From Oscillospiraceae bacterium (lineage in GTDB: Bacteria; Bacillota_A; Clostridia; Oscillospirales; Ruminococcaceae), in contig JAGAJA010000034.1 of NCBI GenBank assembly GCA_017829075.1, forward strand, positions 1-41,568: a stretch of 41,568 nt of DNA, given 5' to 3'. Shown one piece after another: positions 13,472 through 22,183 of this stretch; the first letter of the stretch is position 1; each line of letters starts with the position of its first letter. The translations under genes were made by a program, and so were the position numbers. The notes beneath the pieces were generated by a model, which saw only the letters and a program-made list of their open reading frames with translations, did no database searches and was not told the origin of the DNA.

Positions 13472-15403
13472 TTACTTCGCAGTCGTCTTTTTCTTTTTCA
13501 GCAGCGCCAGCAGGAGCATACCCACAACGGAACCGGCAACAAGTGCCACAAGGTACATCAGCCAGTTGCCGACCACCGCGAATACGAAGATACCGCCGTG
13601 CGGAGCCATCAGCGTGCAGTTGAACGCCATGGAGAGACCGCCTGCCAGACCTGCGCCGACCATGCACGCCGGGATAACTCTCAGCGGGTCAGCCGCAGCG
13701 TAGGGGATAGCGCCCTCGGTGATGAAGCTCAGACCCATGATATAGTTCACAGGGCCGCTTTTGCGCTCCTCCTCAGTCCATCTGTTCTTGAAGAACGTGG
13801 TGGAGAGGGCTATAGCGATCGGAGGGACCATACCGCCGACCATTACCGCCGCCATGATGTCGTAGCTTCCGGCCGCGATAGCCGCAGTGCCGAACACATA
13901 AGCCGCCTTATTGAACGGACCGCCCATATCAATGGACATCATCGCACCGAGCACCACTCCGAGGAGTATCTTACTGCTGCTTCCCATGCTCCGGAGGAAA
14001 TCGGAGATGCCGGAGTTTATCATGCCCATGAACGGATTTATCGCGCACATAACGACTGCTATTACTCCGAGCCCGGCAAGCGGATAGATGAGCACGGGCT
14101 TGATGCCGTTGAGCGCCTTGGGCATTTTGTCGCAGAGCTTTTCAAGACCCAGCATGATGAATCCGCCTGCAAATCCCGCAAACAGCGCTCCGAGGAATCC
14201 GGACGGCATTGCGCCGCCTACGCTTGCAAATGTTGAACCAGTGGTCGCAAGGTAGCCTCCCACCAGACCTACCAGGAAGCCCGGGCGGTCGGCGATACTC
14301 TTACCGATATAACCTGCGAGTACGGGCACCATGAAGTTGAACGCGAACCCGCCGATAGTCTTGAACCAGGCAGCCGCGGGAGTTACCGTGCCGAAGTTAT
14401 CGCCGGGCTGAACCCCTGCGATCGTATCTATCAGGAACGCCAGCGCGATGAAGATACCGCCTGCGACTGTAAACGGAAGCATGTTGGAAACGCCGTTCAT
14501 CAGGTGCTTATATATCTTTCTGCCGAAGCTTTCATTGCCTGTGGAAGAAGCCGCCGAGCCGCTCCCGCCCTCGTGATGGTAAACCGGAGCGTCTCCGGCA
14601 ACAATGCGGTTTATCAGCTCGTCCGGTATCTTGATGCCATCGGAAACCTTTGTCGAGATGACTTTCTTTCCGTTGAACCTCGCCATCTCGACCGTCTTGT
14701 CAGCCGCTACGATGATACCGTCGCACTTTTCGATCTCCTCGGGAGTGAGGATATTCTTCGCTCCGCCGGAGCCGTTGGTCTCCACCTTGATGGAGATGCC
14801 CAGCCGCTTGCCGGCCTTTTCGAGCGCTTCCGCCGCCATATAGGTATGCGCGATACCAGTCGGGCAGGCGGTGACTGCCAGCACTCTGTAGCCGCCCTCA
14901 GCGCCGCTCGCGGGCACTGCAGGCTTGTCGGACGGCTCATCGGGGTACTTCTCCTTTTCAGCCGCGTCGATATCCGCCAGGAAGCTTTCCTTGCTGTCGG
15001 CGGCGAGAAGCTTCGCGCGGAAGTCCTCGTCCATCAGCAGGGTCATCAGCCTTGAGAGCACCTCGAGATGAACATCGCCGCTGTTCGGAGCCGCTATCAT
15101 GAACAGCAGATTTGACGGTTCGTCGTCCATCGCCTCGTAGTCAACGCCGCCGGGAACAGTCATTGCCGCCAGGGACGGAGCCTTAACCGCTTCGCTCTTT
15201 GCGTGGGGTATCGCGATGCCCTCGCCGACTGCGGTGGAGCTCATCGCCTCGCGGGCGAGAATGCCCTTTTTGTAGGCTTCCTTGTCCGCAATGTTCCCGC
15301 CTTTTACCTGAAGGTCTACCAGCATGTCTATAGCTTCGGATTTGCTTGTGGGTGCGCCGCCAAGAAGAATGCTGTCCTTATTAAGAAGATCAACTATTCT
15401 CAT
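13472..15403 (-). CDS. fruA: PTS fructose transporter subunit IIABC
   Basis: This 643-aa three-domain permease imports fructose and phosphorylates it to fructose 1-phosphate. Residues 1-150 are EIIA, with active His67 in GEGIAIPHAK. Residues 172-270 are EIIB-fru, with phospho-Cys180 in VTACPTGIAHTYMAAEAL. The rest, from about residue 305, is the multi-pass EIIC domain, with repeated hydrophobic Gly/Ala-rich segments and a Lys-rich C-terminus. The A-B-C order matches FruA of Firmicutes. It lies downstream of fruK with a GGAGG site. Its product is the substrate of FruK. Confidence 0.95.
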   Translation of the reverse strand: MRIVDLLNKDSILLGGAPTSKSEAIDMLVDLQVKGGNIADKEAYKKGILAREAMSSTAVGEGIAIPHAKSEAVKAPSLAAMTVPGGVDYEAMDDEPSNLLFMIAAPNSGDVHLEVLSRLMTLLMDEDFRAKLLAADSKESFLADIDAAEKEKYPDEPSDKPAVPASGAEGGYRVLAVTACPTGIAHTYMAAEALEKAGKRLGISIKVETNGSGGAKNILTPEEIEKCDGIIVAADKTVEMARFNGKKVISTKVSDGIKIPDELINRIVAGDAPVYHHEGGSGSAASSTGNESFGRKIYKHLMNGVSNMLPFTVAGGIFIALAFLIDTIAGVQPGDNFGTVTPAAAWFKTIGGFAFNFMVPVLAGYIGKSIADRPGFLVGLVGGYLATTGSTFASVGGAMPSGFLGALFAGFAGGFIMLGLEKLCDKMPKALNGIKPVLIYPLAGLGVIAVVMCAINPFMGMINSGISDFLRSMGSSSKILLGVVLGAMMSIDMGGPFNKAAYVFGTAAIAAGSYDIMAAVMVGGMVPPIAIALSTTFFKNRWTEEERKSGPVNYIMGLSFITEGAIPYAAADPLRVIPACMVGAGLAGGLSMAFNCTLMAPHGGIFVFAVVGNWLMYLVALVAGSVVGMLLLALLKKKKTTAK

Positions 15404-15440
15404 TGTTATTTCCTCCTGTTATCCGTAACGTTTATCCCAT

Positions 15441-16343
15441 TCACCCAAGCTGATCCAGCAGCTCGAATATCTTTTCTTTTTCCGCTAACCCCTCGGAGAA
15501 CGCCGTAGCGCCGCCGGAAGCCGTTCCAAGCTTCAGCGCGTATTCGTAGTCACCCTTCTCGCAGCCCGCAATGAAGCCTGCCACCATCGAATCACCCGCG
15601 CCGACCGAGTTCTTGACCCTGCCCCTGCATACGCCGCAAACATGGGTCTGTCCGTTTTCGTCAAGCAGCACCGCGCCGTCTCCCGCCATCGAGACGAGAA
15701 CATTCCGGGCGCCCATCTCTTTCAGCTTTCCGGCGTACTTCACGATGTCCTCGGTGGACTTCATCTCAGTGCCGAATATCTCGCCGAGTTCAAAGTTGTT
15801 GGGCTTTATCAGGAACGGTCTGTATTTCAGCACGTTCAGCAGAAGATCCTTTGTAGCGTCCACAACGGCGCGTATCTTCTTTCCGCTCAGCCGCTCCAGA
15901 ATGCGCTCATAGATATCTGCCGGTAGCGATGAGGGAATAGACCCCGCGAGCACCAGCGTGTCGCCGTCCTGAATCTCGTCCAGCTTTGTGAAAAGTTCCG
16001 CGATAGCCTCGTCGGTTATCTTAGGACCCTGACCGTTCAGTTCCGTCTCCTCGCCGGACTTTATCTTAACGTTGATACGTGAAAAGCCCTCGCTGAGATG
16101 TACGAACTCTGCGTCTATTCCCTTTTCAGCAACGCCCTTTTCGATGGCTTCTCCGGTGAATCCCGCCGCGAAGCCCAGCGCTTTTGACTTTACTCCAAGC
16201 TCGCTGAGGACTATCGAAACGTTGATACCCTTGCCGCCGAAGTATATCTCCTCGCTGTCGGAGCGGTTGGTAGCGCCGGGGATAAGCTCCTTTGTGTGCA
16301 CGATATAGTCTACAGCCGGGTTGAATGTAACTGTGTAAATCAT
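15441..16343 (-). CDS. fruK: 1-phosphofructokinase
   Basis: FruK phosphorylates fructose 1-phosphate to fructose 1,6-bisphosphate, feeding glycolysis. The 300-aa protein is a PfkB-family kinase: the N-terminal MIYTVTFNPAVDYIV, the substrate glycine pair in IYFGGKGINVS (residues 33-43), and the catalytic signature GAGD with the base Asp251. The ATG is 1 nt after the fruR stop, and its ribosome site AAGGAGG lies inside the end of fruR, so the two are translationally coupled. Confidence 0.95.
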   Translation of the reverse strand: MIYTVTFNPAVDYIVHTKELIPGATNRSDSEEIYFGGKGINVSIVLSELGVKSKALGFAAGFTGEAIEKGVAEKGIDAEFVHLSEGFSRINVKIKSGEETELNGQGPKITDEAIAELFTKLDEIQDGDTLVLAGSIPSSLPADIYERILERLSGKKIRAVVDATKDLLLNVLKYRPFLIKPNNFELGEIFGTEMKSTEDIVKYAGKLKEMGARNVLVSMAGDGAVLLDENGQTHVCGVCRGRVKNSVGAGDSMVAGFIAGCEKGDYEYALKLGTASGGATAFSEGLAEKEKIFELLDQLG

Positions 16344-16344
16344 T

Positions 16345-17091
16345 TCACATGACCTCCTTTATAGATGTGTACTCTGCATATTTTCTGTTCGCAAGCCTGT
16401 CGGTTATTATTCCCGCCTTGCCAAGCTGCGCGAATGTCGCGGCGCTAACCTCGTCGAATTTCGAATGGTCGGCAAGGATATAGGACTTACGGCTGCTTTC
16501 CATCGCCGCGGATTTTACCCGCGCCTCGTTGACGTCCGGCGTGGTGAATCCGGCGGTTGTCGAAATACCGTTGGTTCCCATGAAGCACTTCGTGAAGTTG
16601 TAGTTTTTCAGCGTGAGGACGCATTCTGCGCCGATTATCGCTTCCGTGGAAGCCTTTATCTCGCCGCCGGTGATGAACACCCTGAATCCTCTGACTGCAA
16701 GCTTCTTCGCGTGGATAAATCCGTTGGTGACGAAAGCCGCGTCCTTCTGCGGGAGGTATTCTATCATCTTTTCGGTAGTAGTGCCCGCGTCCAGGAAGAT
16801 AAAATCCCCGTTTTCCACCAGCGAAGCGGCGTAGGCTGCGATGGCGGCTTTTTCCTCGGTGAATATCGCTGATTTTTCCTCAACGTTTTTCTCCACTGAG
16901 GAGAAGCTTTCGTCAAGAGACATCGCACCGCCGCGCACCTTAGTTATTTTTCCCGCTTCATCGAGAATATTCAGATCTCTTTTCACCGTTGAGGCGGAAA
17001 CATCCAGTATCCTGCAAAGTTCGCCGATAGTCACGCTTTTCCGCGTGTTCACGGTGTCTGTAATTATTGAGAGACGTTCTTCTGTTAACAT
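16345..17091 (-). CDS. fruR: DeoR-family transcriptional regulator of the fructose operon
   Basis: The 248-aa protein has an N-terminal DeoR winged helix (about residues 3-57, LSIITDTVNTRKSVTIGELC, then a VSASTVKRDLNIL recognition helix). A C-terminal sugar-phosphate sensor domain of the DeoRC type follows, with the phosphate-binding FLDAGTTTEKMIEYL. In this family the ligand is usually fructose 1-phosphate or fructose 1,6-bisphosphate. As first gene of the operon it probably autoregulates the promoter directly upstream. The symbol is assigned by context. Confidence 0.88.
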   Translation of the reverse strand: MLTEERLSIITDTVNTRKSVTIGELCRILDVSASTVKRDLNILDEAGKITKVRGGAMSLDESFSSVEKNVEEKSAIFTEEKAAIAAYAASLVENGDFIFLDAGTTTEKMIEYLPQKDAAFVTNGFIHAKKLAVRGFRVFITGGEIKASTEAIIGAECVLTLKNYNFTKCFMGTNGISTTAGFTTPDVNEARVKSAAMESSRKSYILADHSKFDEVSAATFAQLGKAGIITDRLANRKYAEYTSIKEVM

Positions 17092-17115
17092 ATGATGACC
17101 TCTGATTCCCTGAAT

Positions 17116-17186
17116 ACTTTTGAACTTATCTGAGCGTGTTTGACTTGTTCTGACTATATATTATCATATTCAAAATCAAAAGTCAA
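17116..17186 (-). promoter_or_regulatory. fru operon promoter with possible FruR operator pair
   Basis: TTGACT (17181-17186), a 17-nt spacer and TAATAT (17158-17163) lie on the minus strand ahead of fruR. An 8-bp inverted pair, ACTTTTGA (17116-17123) and TCAAAAGT (17176-17183), brackets the start region; one copy overlaps the -35 box. Paired sites in this arrangement would suit a DeoR-type repressor, but this assignment is inference. Confidence 0.7.
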
Positions 17187-17269
17187 GAGTTTAGTCCAAA
17201 ATTATTCATTATCGCGCATGATTCGTATAAATCAACAGCGCACGTTGACTTGTTTTGTTGCATTTGCAC

Positions 17270-17305
17270 AAAAAGAATCTGAGCAGCAACAAATACCGCT
17301 CAGAT
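17270..17305 (-). terminator. Terminator after the response-regulator gene
   Basis: A perfect 8-bp stem, ATCTGAGC (17277-17284) with GCTCAGAT (17298-17305), is followed on the minus strand by TCTTTTTG. It closes the radA-DUF6472-regulator transcript. Confidence 0.7.
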
Positions 17306-17366
17306 CCATACTATATTCTGTTCTTTAAATCTGCCGCCGCTCCGTTCAGTCCAGAACCGTTCAGAA

Positions 17367-18050
17367 CTATTCATCGCGTTTCTTTTCCCCGGTGCTGAAC
17401 TTATACCCCACTCCCCTGACTGCAACGATATTCTCCGCATATCTGCCGACCGCCTTTTTCAGGCGGCTGACGAATATATTCACCGTGCGGTCGGAGGAGC
17501 TTCCCAGCTGCCTGCTTATCTCCTCGCGGCTGAAAACCGTGTCCGGACTGCCCAGCAGCAGGTATGCAAGCTCGGTCTCTTTCGGGGAAAGCTCCAGCGG
17601 CTGACCGTCCAGCGTGACGGAATATTTCGAGATATCCGCCCGCAGTCCCCCGAAGCTGACCGGAGGCCGTTTCGCGCCCGGCACCGACACCATCGTCCTG
17701 GACTGCACCGCACGTATCCGCGCGACCAGTTCAGCGATATCCAGCGGGCGGCTCATCACGTCCGCCGCGCCCAGTTCCAGTGCGGAAAGCCGCCCGGCGT
17801 AGTCGCTCTCGGATGTCAGCACTATCGCAGGCACGCCGGAATTGTTCAGCATTTCCAGCGCCGTTTTAAGCCCGGAGCCTGCGGTGTCGATATCCATTAC
17901 CGCAATGTGAGCTGTCGTGAGCTGTTCTTCGTTCAGCTCGCCGGTGGACCTCATCGTCTTCACCGCGAATCCGGAAGCCTCAAGATAACTGCGCATCAGC
18001 GCGTTCATGCTGGGAATGCGGTCGATTAGCAGTACAATACCTCTGAACAT
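17367..18050 (-). CDS. Orphan OmpR-type response regulator with altered receiver
   Basis: This 227-aa protein is a receiver domain (1-115) followed by an OmpR/PhoB winged helix (about 128-220; LSPKETELAYLLLGSP, then DRTVNIFVSRLKKAV and VRGVGYKF). The phosphoacceptor Asp53 and Thr79 are present, but the nearly invariant lysine is Arg101 (VMSRP), and the acidic pair at the start of the domain is reduced to one Asp10. No histidine kinase is adjacent. It starts directly after the stop of the DUF6472 gene with no gap, so translation is coupled. It may act without normal phosphorylation, or with an unlinked kinase. Target genes are unknown. Confidence 0.85.
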   Translation of the reverse strand: MFRGIVLLIDRIPSMNALMRSYLEASGFAVKTMRSTGELNEEQLTTAHIAVMDIDTAGSGLKTALEMLNNSGVPAIVLTSESDYAGRLSALELGAADVMSRPLDIAELVARIRAVQSRTMVSVPGAKRPPVSFGGLRADISKYSVTLDGQPLELSPKETELAYLLLGSPDTVFSREEISRQLGSSSDRTVNIFVSRLKKAVGRYAENIVAVRGVGYKFSTGEKKRDE

Positions 18051-18221
18051 TTACTGCTTCCTCGCAATTGAATACTCATCGTCCGAGGAATAATACGGAC
18101 AGTTGTAGTTGGTGCCGCACATGAATCGGTACATCTCGTCCTCGTCAAGGTTGACAAGGCAGGTCCAGCAGTCGCATTCCTCATCGTAAACGTAGTTCAC
18201 GCAGTCGTCACAGTTAGTCAT
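18051..18221 (-). CDS. DUF6472-type small cysteine-rich protein
   Basis: This 56-aa protein (MTNCDDCVNYVYDEECDCWT and so on) has seven cysteines, including a CDDC motif at 4-7, CDCWTC at 16-21, and two further Cys at 35 and 41, the last in a CPYY segment. The pattern suggests bound metal, but that is inference. It resembles the uncharacterised DUF6472 family of Oscillospiraceae. The start ATG lies inside the last codons of radA (8-nt overlap) with AAGGAG 7 nt upstream. A longer frame starting at 18242 lacks a ribosome site. The tight packing with radA and the regulator suggests a conserved transcript. Confidence 0.82.
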   Translation of the reverse strand: MTNCDDCVNYVYDEECDCWTCLVNLDEDEMYRFMCGTNYNCPYYSSDDEYSIARKQ

Positions 18222-19599
18222 TCTTTTTCTCCTTATCCGCATTTATCGCGCGGAACGCCTGTTCAAGCGTCCGCACGCCGATTATCTGTATGCCGTAGTT
18301 CTCGCTTCTGCTGAGCGATGAAAAACTCTGCTTCGGGATAATGCACCGCTCGAAGCCGAGCCGCGCGCCCTCCTTGACGCGCTCCCTGACGTGGGAAGCC
18401 GCCCGCACCTCGCCGCCCAGTCCCACCTCGCCGAAAACCATCAGCTTTTCGGGTATCACCTTGTCGCACAGCCCGGAATACAGCGCCAGCGCGACCGCAA
18501 GGTCAGCCGCAGGCTCGTCCAGCTTCAGTCCGCCGACTATATTGACATACACGTCCACACCGCCGAAAAAGAACCCGGTTCGCTTCTCCAGCACCGCGAG
18601 TATCATATATAGACGGTTGTAGTCGAATCCGGTCGCAACGCGGCGCGGCGCGGAAAGCGTGGATTTCGTCACCAGCGCCTGCACTTCAGCGAGTATCGGA
18701 CGTGTGCCCTCTATGGTGCAGACCACGGCGCTTCCCGATACCGCCGAGATACGTCCGGAAAGCATCATCTCGGACGGGTTCGTCACTTCATGCAGTCCAT
18801 CGTCGTCCATGTTGAACACGCCTATCTCATTCGTGGAGCCGAAGCGGTTCTTTATCGCGCGGAGTATCCGGTAGGAAAGCTGCTTTTCGCCCTCGAAATA
18901 CAGCACCGTGTCAACAATGTGCTCCATTATCTTAGGACCCGCGATGCCGCCGTCCTTGTTGACGTGGCTCACTATGAATATAGGTATCTCCTCGGATTTC
19001 GCCAGGTGCATGAATGCATTCGTGCACTCCCTGACCTGCACTATGCTTCCCGCCGAGGAAGATATCCCGCTGGAGGTGATGGTCTGGATAGAATCTATGA
19101 TGACGATATCCGGCTTGCTTTTGCGGACTGCCTGGATTATGCTCTCGCAGTTGTTGCCGGAGGCGAGCATAAGCCCGCTGTTTGATACCCCCAGGCGGTC
19201 GGCGCGCAGCTTTATCTGCCGCTCGGATTCCTCGCCGGAAACATACAGGATAGTATGCTGCCTGCCCATGAATCCGCATATCTGAAGCAGCAGCGTTGAC
19301 TTTCCTATGCCCGGGTCGCCGCCGATGAGCACCAGCGAGCCTTTCACCAGCCCGCCGCCGAGCACTCTGTCCAGTTCGGATATCCCGGTGTCATAGCGGG
19401 TCTCGTCCTCGTAGCTGATGTCGCCTATGGCGCTGAATTTAAGCTCCGCTGCGGGCGCTGAATATTTCCCGCCGATGGAGGGCGCCGGCTCTGATTCCTC
19501 GATGGTGTTCCAGCTTCCGCAGGCGGTGCACCTGCCGTTCCATTTAGAGTATTCCGCGCCGCATTCGCTGCAGACGAATAGGGTTTTCGGTCTTGCCAT
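18214..19599 (-). CDS. radA: DNA repair protein RadA
   Basis: RadA (Sms) is a RecA-like ATPase that drives branch migration during recombinational repair. The 461-aa protein shows the family's three parts: an N-terminal C4 zinc finger (C10, C13, C24, C27), a RecA-type ATPase with Walker A GGDPGIGKST (about 93-102) and the RadA-specific KNRFG motif, and a C-terminal Lon-protease-like domain (VDVYVNIVGGLKLDEPAADLA region). Length is normal. An AAGGAG site precedes the ATG. No consensus promoter was recognised in the short gap to the divergent amidase gene. Confidence 0.96.
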   Translation of the reverse strand: MARPKTLFVCSECGAEYSKWNGRCTACGSWNTIEESEPAPSIGGKYSAPAAELKFSAIGDISYEDETRYDTGISELDRVLGGGLVKGSLVLIGGDPGIGKSTLLLQICGFMGRQHTILYVSGEESERQIKLRADRLGVSNSGLMLASGNNCESIIQAVRKSKPDIVIIDSIQTITSSGISSSAGSIVQVRECTNAFMHLAKSEEIPIFIVSHVNKDGGIAGPKIMEHIVDTVLYFEGEKQLSYRILRAIKNRFGSTNEIGVFNMDDDGLHEVTNPSEMMLSGRISAVSGSAVVCTIEGTRPILAEVQALVTKSTLSAPRRVATGFDYNRLYMILAVLEKRTGFFFGGVDVYVNIVGGLKLDEPAADLAVALALYSGLCDKVIPEKLMVFGEVGLGGEVRAASHVRERVKEGARLGFERCIIPKQSFSSLSRSENYGIQIIGVRTLEQAFRAINADKEKKND

Positions 19600-19716
19600 A
19601 TTTTCTCCTTTTCCGGAATATTTCCCGGGACTTGCTCATATCATTTGGACAAATGGACAAATATCCCGGCGCTGCATATGACCGGGTCTAGATCAACATA
19701 TCCGGGGGTAATCATA

Positions 19717-20517
19717 ATGAAATTCAATAAACAGTCGTTCAGATTCACCGCTTGCATGGTCGGAATATTCGCGTTCCTTGCGGTGTGCGCCAGGATAACC
19801 GACAGCGCAGTGCCGACCTCCGCCGGGGTCACTGACCGCCCGGTGATAGTGCTTGACGCGGGCCACGGCGGACTTGACAGCGGTGCAGTCGGCAAAAGCG
19901 GCACGCTCGAAAAGGACGTCAACCTCTCGGTGGTGAAGCACCTTCAGCAGCTTCTGGAGCTGTCCGGCTTCCACACCGTGCTGACCCGCAGCGAGGATAT
20001 CTCCATCTACGACCCCGGCGTTGAGGGCATACGCAACCAAAAGCTATCCGACATGGATAACCGCCTGGAGCTTATCCAGAGCTATCCGGACAGCGTATTT
20101 CTGTGTATCCATCAGAATAACTACACCGACCCGAAATACTTCGGCGGGCAGATGTTCTATAATAATAACAATCCCGACAACCGCACGCTGGCACAGATAA
20201 TGCAGGCGCGCTTCGCACAGCTTCAACCGGGCAACGACCGCGAGATAAAGCTGTCCGGCGACGAGCTTTTCCTGCTGAAATCCAACAAGAACCCCTCCCT
20301 TATGATAGAGTGCGGATTCCTGTCCAACCCCGAGGAGGAAGCGAAGCTCGCCACAAAGGAATACCAGCAGCAGCTTGCGTTCACCATTTACAGCGGACTG
20401 CTGGAGTATCTCGACACGGTCTCCGAAGTCCCGGAGCAGTGGTCAGACATTACGGCTGAATCGGCAGACGCAGCAATTGCTGATATTACTGATATTAATA
20501 ATAGCACGGCTGAATGA
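19717..20517 (+). CDS. N-acetylmuramoyl-L-alanine amidase, CwlD-like
   Basis: This 266-aa Amidase_3 zinc enzyme cleaves the lactyl-peptide bond of peptidoglycan. Zinc and catalytic residues are visible: His in LDAGHGGLDSG, Glu in LEKDVNLS, His in LCIHQNNY, and Glu in MIECGFLSN. The N-terminus has a basic start and one hydrophobic helix (about 10-25), a signal or anchor segment. I use the ATG at 19717, with GGGGG 8 nt upstream, not an upstream in-frame ATG lacking a ribosome site. Size and layout match CwlD, which makes the muramic-lactam of spore cortex, but a vegetative amidase cannot be excluded. Confidence 0.88.
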   Translation: MKFNKQSFRFTACMVGIFAFLAVCARITDSAVPTSAGVTDRPVIVLDAGHGGLDSGAVGKSGTLEKDVNLSVVKHLQQLLELSGFHTVLTRSEDISIYDPGVEGIRNQKLSDMDNRLELIQSYPDSVFLCIHQNNYTDPKYFGGQMFYNNNNPDNRTLAQIMQARFAQLQPGNDREIKLSGDELFLLKSNKNPSLMIECGFLSNPEEEAKLATKEYQQQLAFTIYSGLLEYLDTVSEVPEQWSDITAESADAAIADITDINNSTAE

Positions 20518-20543
20518 TTCTGTCAAGTTGACGGCTGAAATGA

Positions 20544-20572
20544 TTGACAATTCCCCCGCTCGATGATATAAT
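20544..20572 (+). promoter_or_regulatory. Promoter of the vWA-PP2C pair
   Basis: Perfect consensus: TTGACA (20544-20549), a 17-nt spacer and TATAAT (20567-20572). AGGAGGG precedes the downstream ATG at 20612. The pair is thus a transcription unit separate from the amidase gene. Confidence 0.9.
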
Positions 20573-20611
20573 AGGAATAGTATAATTGTATCAAATCAGG
20601 AGGGAAGTAAA

Positions 20612-21349
20612 ATGTCTGATACCCAGATAAATCCTTTTGACGATGCGGAAGAAATAGCCAAGAAATCAATGGTGCTGTTCTTCCTCATAGACTGCTCCGG
20701 CAGCATGGGCGGAAGCAAGATAGGCACAGTCAATTCCGTTATGGAGGAGCTTATCCCCGAAATCAGGGGCATAGGCGGCGCGGACGCTGATATCAAGCTT
20801 GCAGTGCTGAAATTCTCCGGCGGCTGCGAATGGATGTACGACCAGCCGATATCCATTGACGAGTTCGAATGGAAGCCGCTTGACGCCGAAAACGTCACCG
20901 ACCTCGGCAGCGCGCTGACTGAACTTGCCGCAAAGCTATCCAGAAACGAATTTATGAAGTCCCCGAGCCTGTCCTTTGCGCCGGTAATGATACTGATGTC
21001 GGACGGCTACCCCACCGACAACTACGAAAAGGGACTGGATATCCTCTCGAAGAACCGCTGGTACTCCAACGGTATCAAGGCGGCTGTAGCCATCGGCGAG
21101 GACGCAGACCACGATATCCTCGCACGCTTCACCGGCGACCCTGACAGCGTAGTCACGGCGCACAACGGCGAAGCACTCGCAAAGCTGATAAAGTTCGTTG
21201 CGGTGACCTCCTCGCAGATAGGCAGCCGCAGCGTCCGCCTTGCCGAGTCGGAAGATGACATGCGCACAAAGCAGCAGTCAGCAGCGGAACAGATCCGCGA
21301 ATTTGCCGACAGCGACGAGATAAGCGCTGATATCGAGGCTGGCTGGTAA
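20612..21349 (+). CDS. TerY-like von Willebrand factor A domain protein
   Basis: This 245-aa protein is essentially one vWA domain. The metal-binding MIDAS motif DxSxS is Asp27-Ser29-Ser31 (LIDCSGSMGG). The conserved Thr is probably in NVTDLGSAL, and the Asp in MILMSDGYPTDN. No signal peptide or membrane helix is seen, so it is probably cytosolic. Its stop overlaps the start of the PP2C gene by one base, so they are made together. TerY-type vWA proteins with a PP2C phosphatase and a kinase form signalling modules linked by others to tellurite and stress systems. Here only two of the three are present. The binding partner is unknown. Confidence 0.85.
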   Translation: MSDTQINPFDDAEEIAKKSMVLFFLIDCSGSMGGSKIGTVNSVMEELIPEIRGIGGADADIKLAVLKFSGGCEWMYDQPISIDEFEWKPLDAENVTDLGSALTELAAKLSRNEFMKSPSLSFAPVMILMSDGYPTDNYEKGLDILSKNRWYSNGIKAAVAIGEDADHDILARFTGDPDSVVTAHNGEALAKLIKFVAVTSSQIGSRSVRLAESEDDMRTKQQSAAEQIREFADSDEISADIEAGW

Positions 21350-22143
21350 TGCAGTTCAGCGGCTTTGCAGTGTCGGTGAGGGGTGCCTCCCACGATGAAA
21401 ACGGCACTCCCTGCCAGGACAGCGCGCGCGTGCTTTTGACGGACAGGCTGGCTGTAGCCGCAGTCTCGGACGGGCACGGCAGCGAGAAGCATTTCCGCAG
21501 CGCCTCGGGCAGCGAGATGGCGGCGCGTATCGCGATACGTTCCCTGACGGATTTCTGCGAACGCAACGGCAGCCTGAGGTCAGTGTTCGCCGCCGACCCG
21601 CAGGAAGCCGCCCGGCGCATAGCGGGCAACATAATCTGCGGCTGGAACGACGAAATAGCCGCTCACCTGAGATTCAAGCCCCTGAAAGAACACGAGCGCA
21701 GGATATCAGAGAAATTCGGGGGACTGCCGCCTGAGATAATGTACGGCGCGACCCTGATACTTGCCGCCGCGGACAGCAACGGGGTATTCGGTATGCAGAT
21801 AGGCGACGGGACGTTCGCGCTGGATACCCCAGCCGGGGAATCGTTCCCCATGCCGGAGGACGAAAGACTTGTCGGGAATCTCACCACATCGCTTTGCGAC
21901 GGAGACGCGATAAACAGCTTCCGCAGCTTCTGGCGAGAGGGTGACTTCCGCAGCATTATGCTGTCCAGCGATGGTCTGATAAATTCATTCGTGCGGCGCG
22001 ATGACATGCTGAGCTTCGCCAGACGTACAGCGGCGCTGTCGGAATCGGATATCCCGGCGCTGTCGAAGCACCTGAAAGAGCGCTCCATAGCCGGCAGCCG
22101 GGACGATATCTCGGTCGCGGTGATAAGGTGCGGCGATAATTAA
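21349..22143 (+). CDS. PP2C-family serine/threonine phosphatase
   Basis: This 264-aa protein has the PP2C pattern: an N-terminal substrate/metal segment (GASHDENGTPCQDS), the metal-binding VSDGHGS (Asp41, Gly42), GATLILAAAD in the middle, MLSSDGLINSF, and a final Asp in SRDDISVAVI. It probably dephosphorylates Ser/Thr residues. Translation is coupled to the vWA gene (TAATG overlap). No protein kinase gene is adjacent. A strong terminator follows. Confidence 0.88.
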   Translation: MQFSGFAVSVRGASHDENGTPCQDSARVLLTDRLAVAAVSDGHGSEKHFRSASGSEMAARIAIRSLTDFCERNGSLRSVFAADPQEAARRIAGNIICGWNDEIAAHLRFKPLKEHERRISEKFGGLPPEIMYGATLILAAADSNGVFGMQIGDGTFALDTPAGESFPMPEDERLVGNLTTSLCDGDAINSFRSFWREGDFRSIMLSSDGLINSFVRRDDMLSFARRTAALSESDIPALSKHLKERSIAGSRDDISVAVIRCGDN

Positions 22144-22149
22144 AATAAT

Positions 22150-22183
22150 GCGGGGGAAACACCTTGTCTTCCCCCGCAGTTTT
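22150..22183 (+). terminator. Terminator between the convergent PP2C and sigma-factor genes
   Basis: A 9-bp perfect stem, GCGGGGGAA (22150-22158) with TTCCCCCGC (22169-22177), is followed by AGTTTTTA on the plus strand. Read on the minus strand it is followed by ATTATTTTAA, so it may end both convergent transcripts. Confidence 0.9.

Noticed and set aside
20612..22143. Naming the vWA-PP2C pair a tellurite resistance operon
   Set aside because: No TerC, TerD or TerZ proteins and no kinase are present; only domain similarity supports the link.
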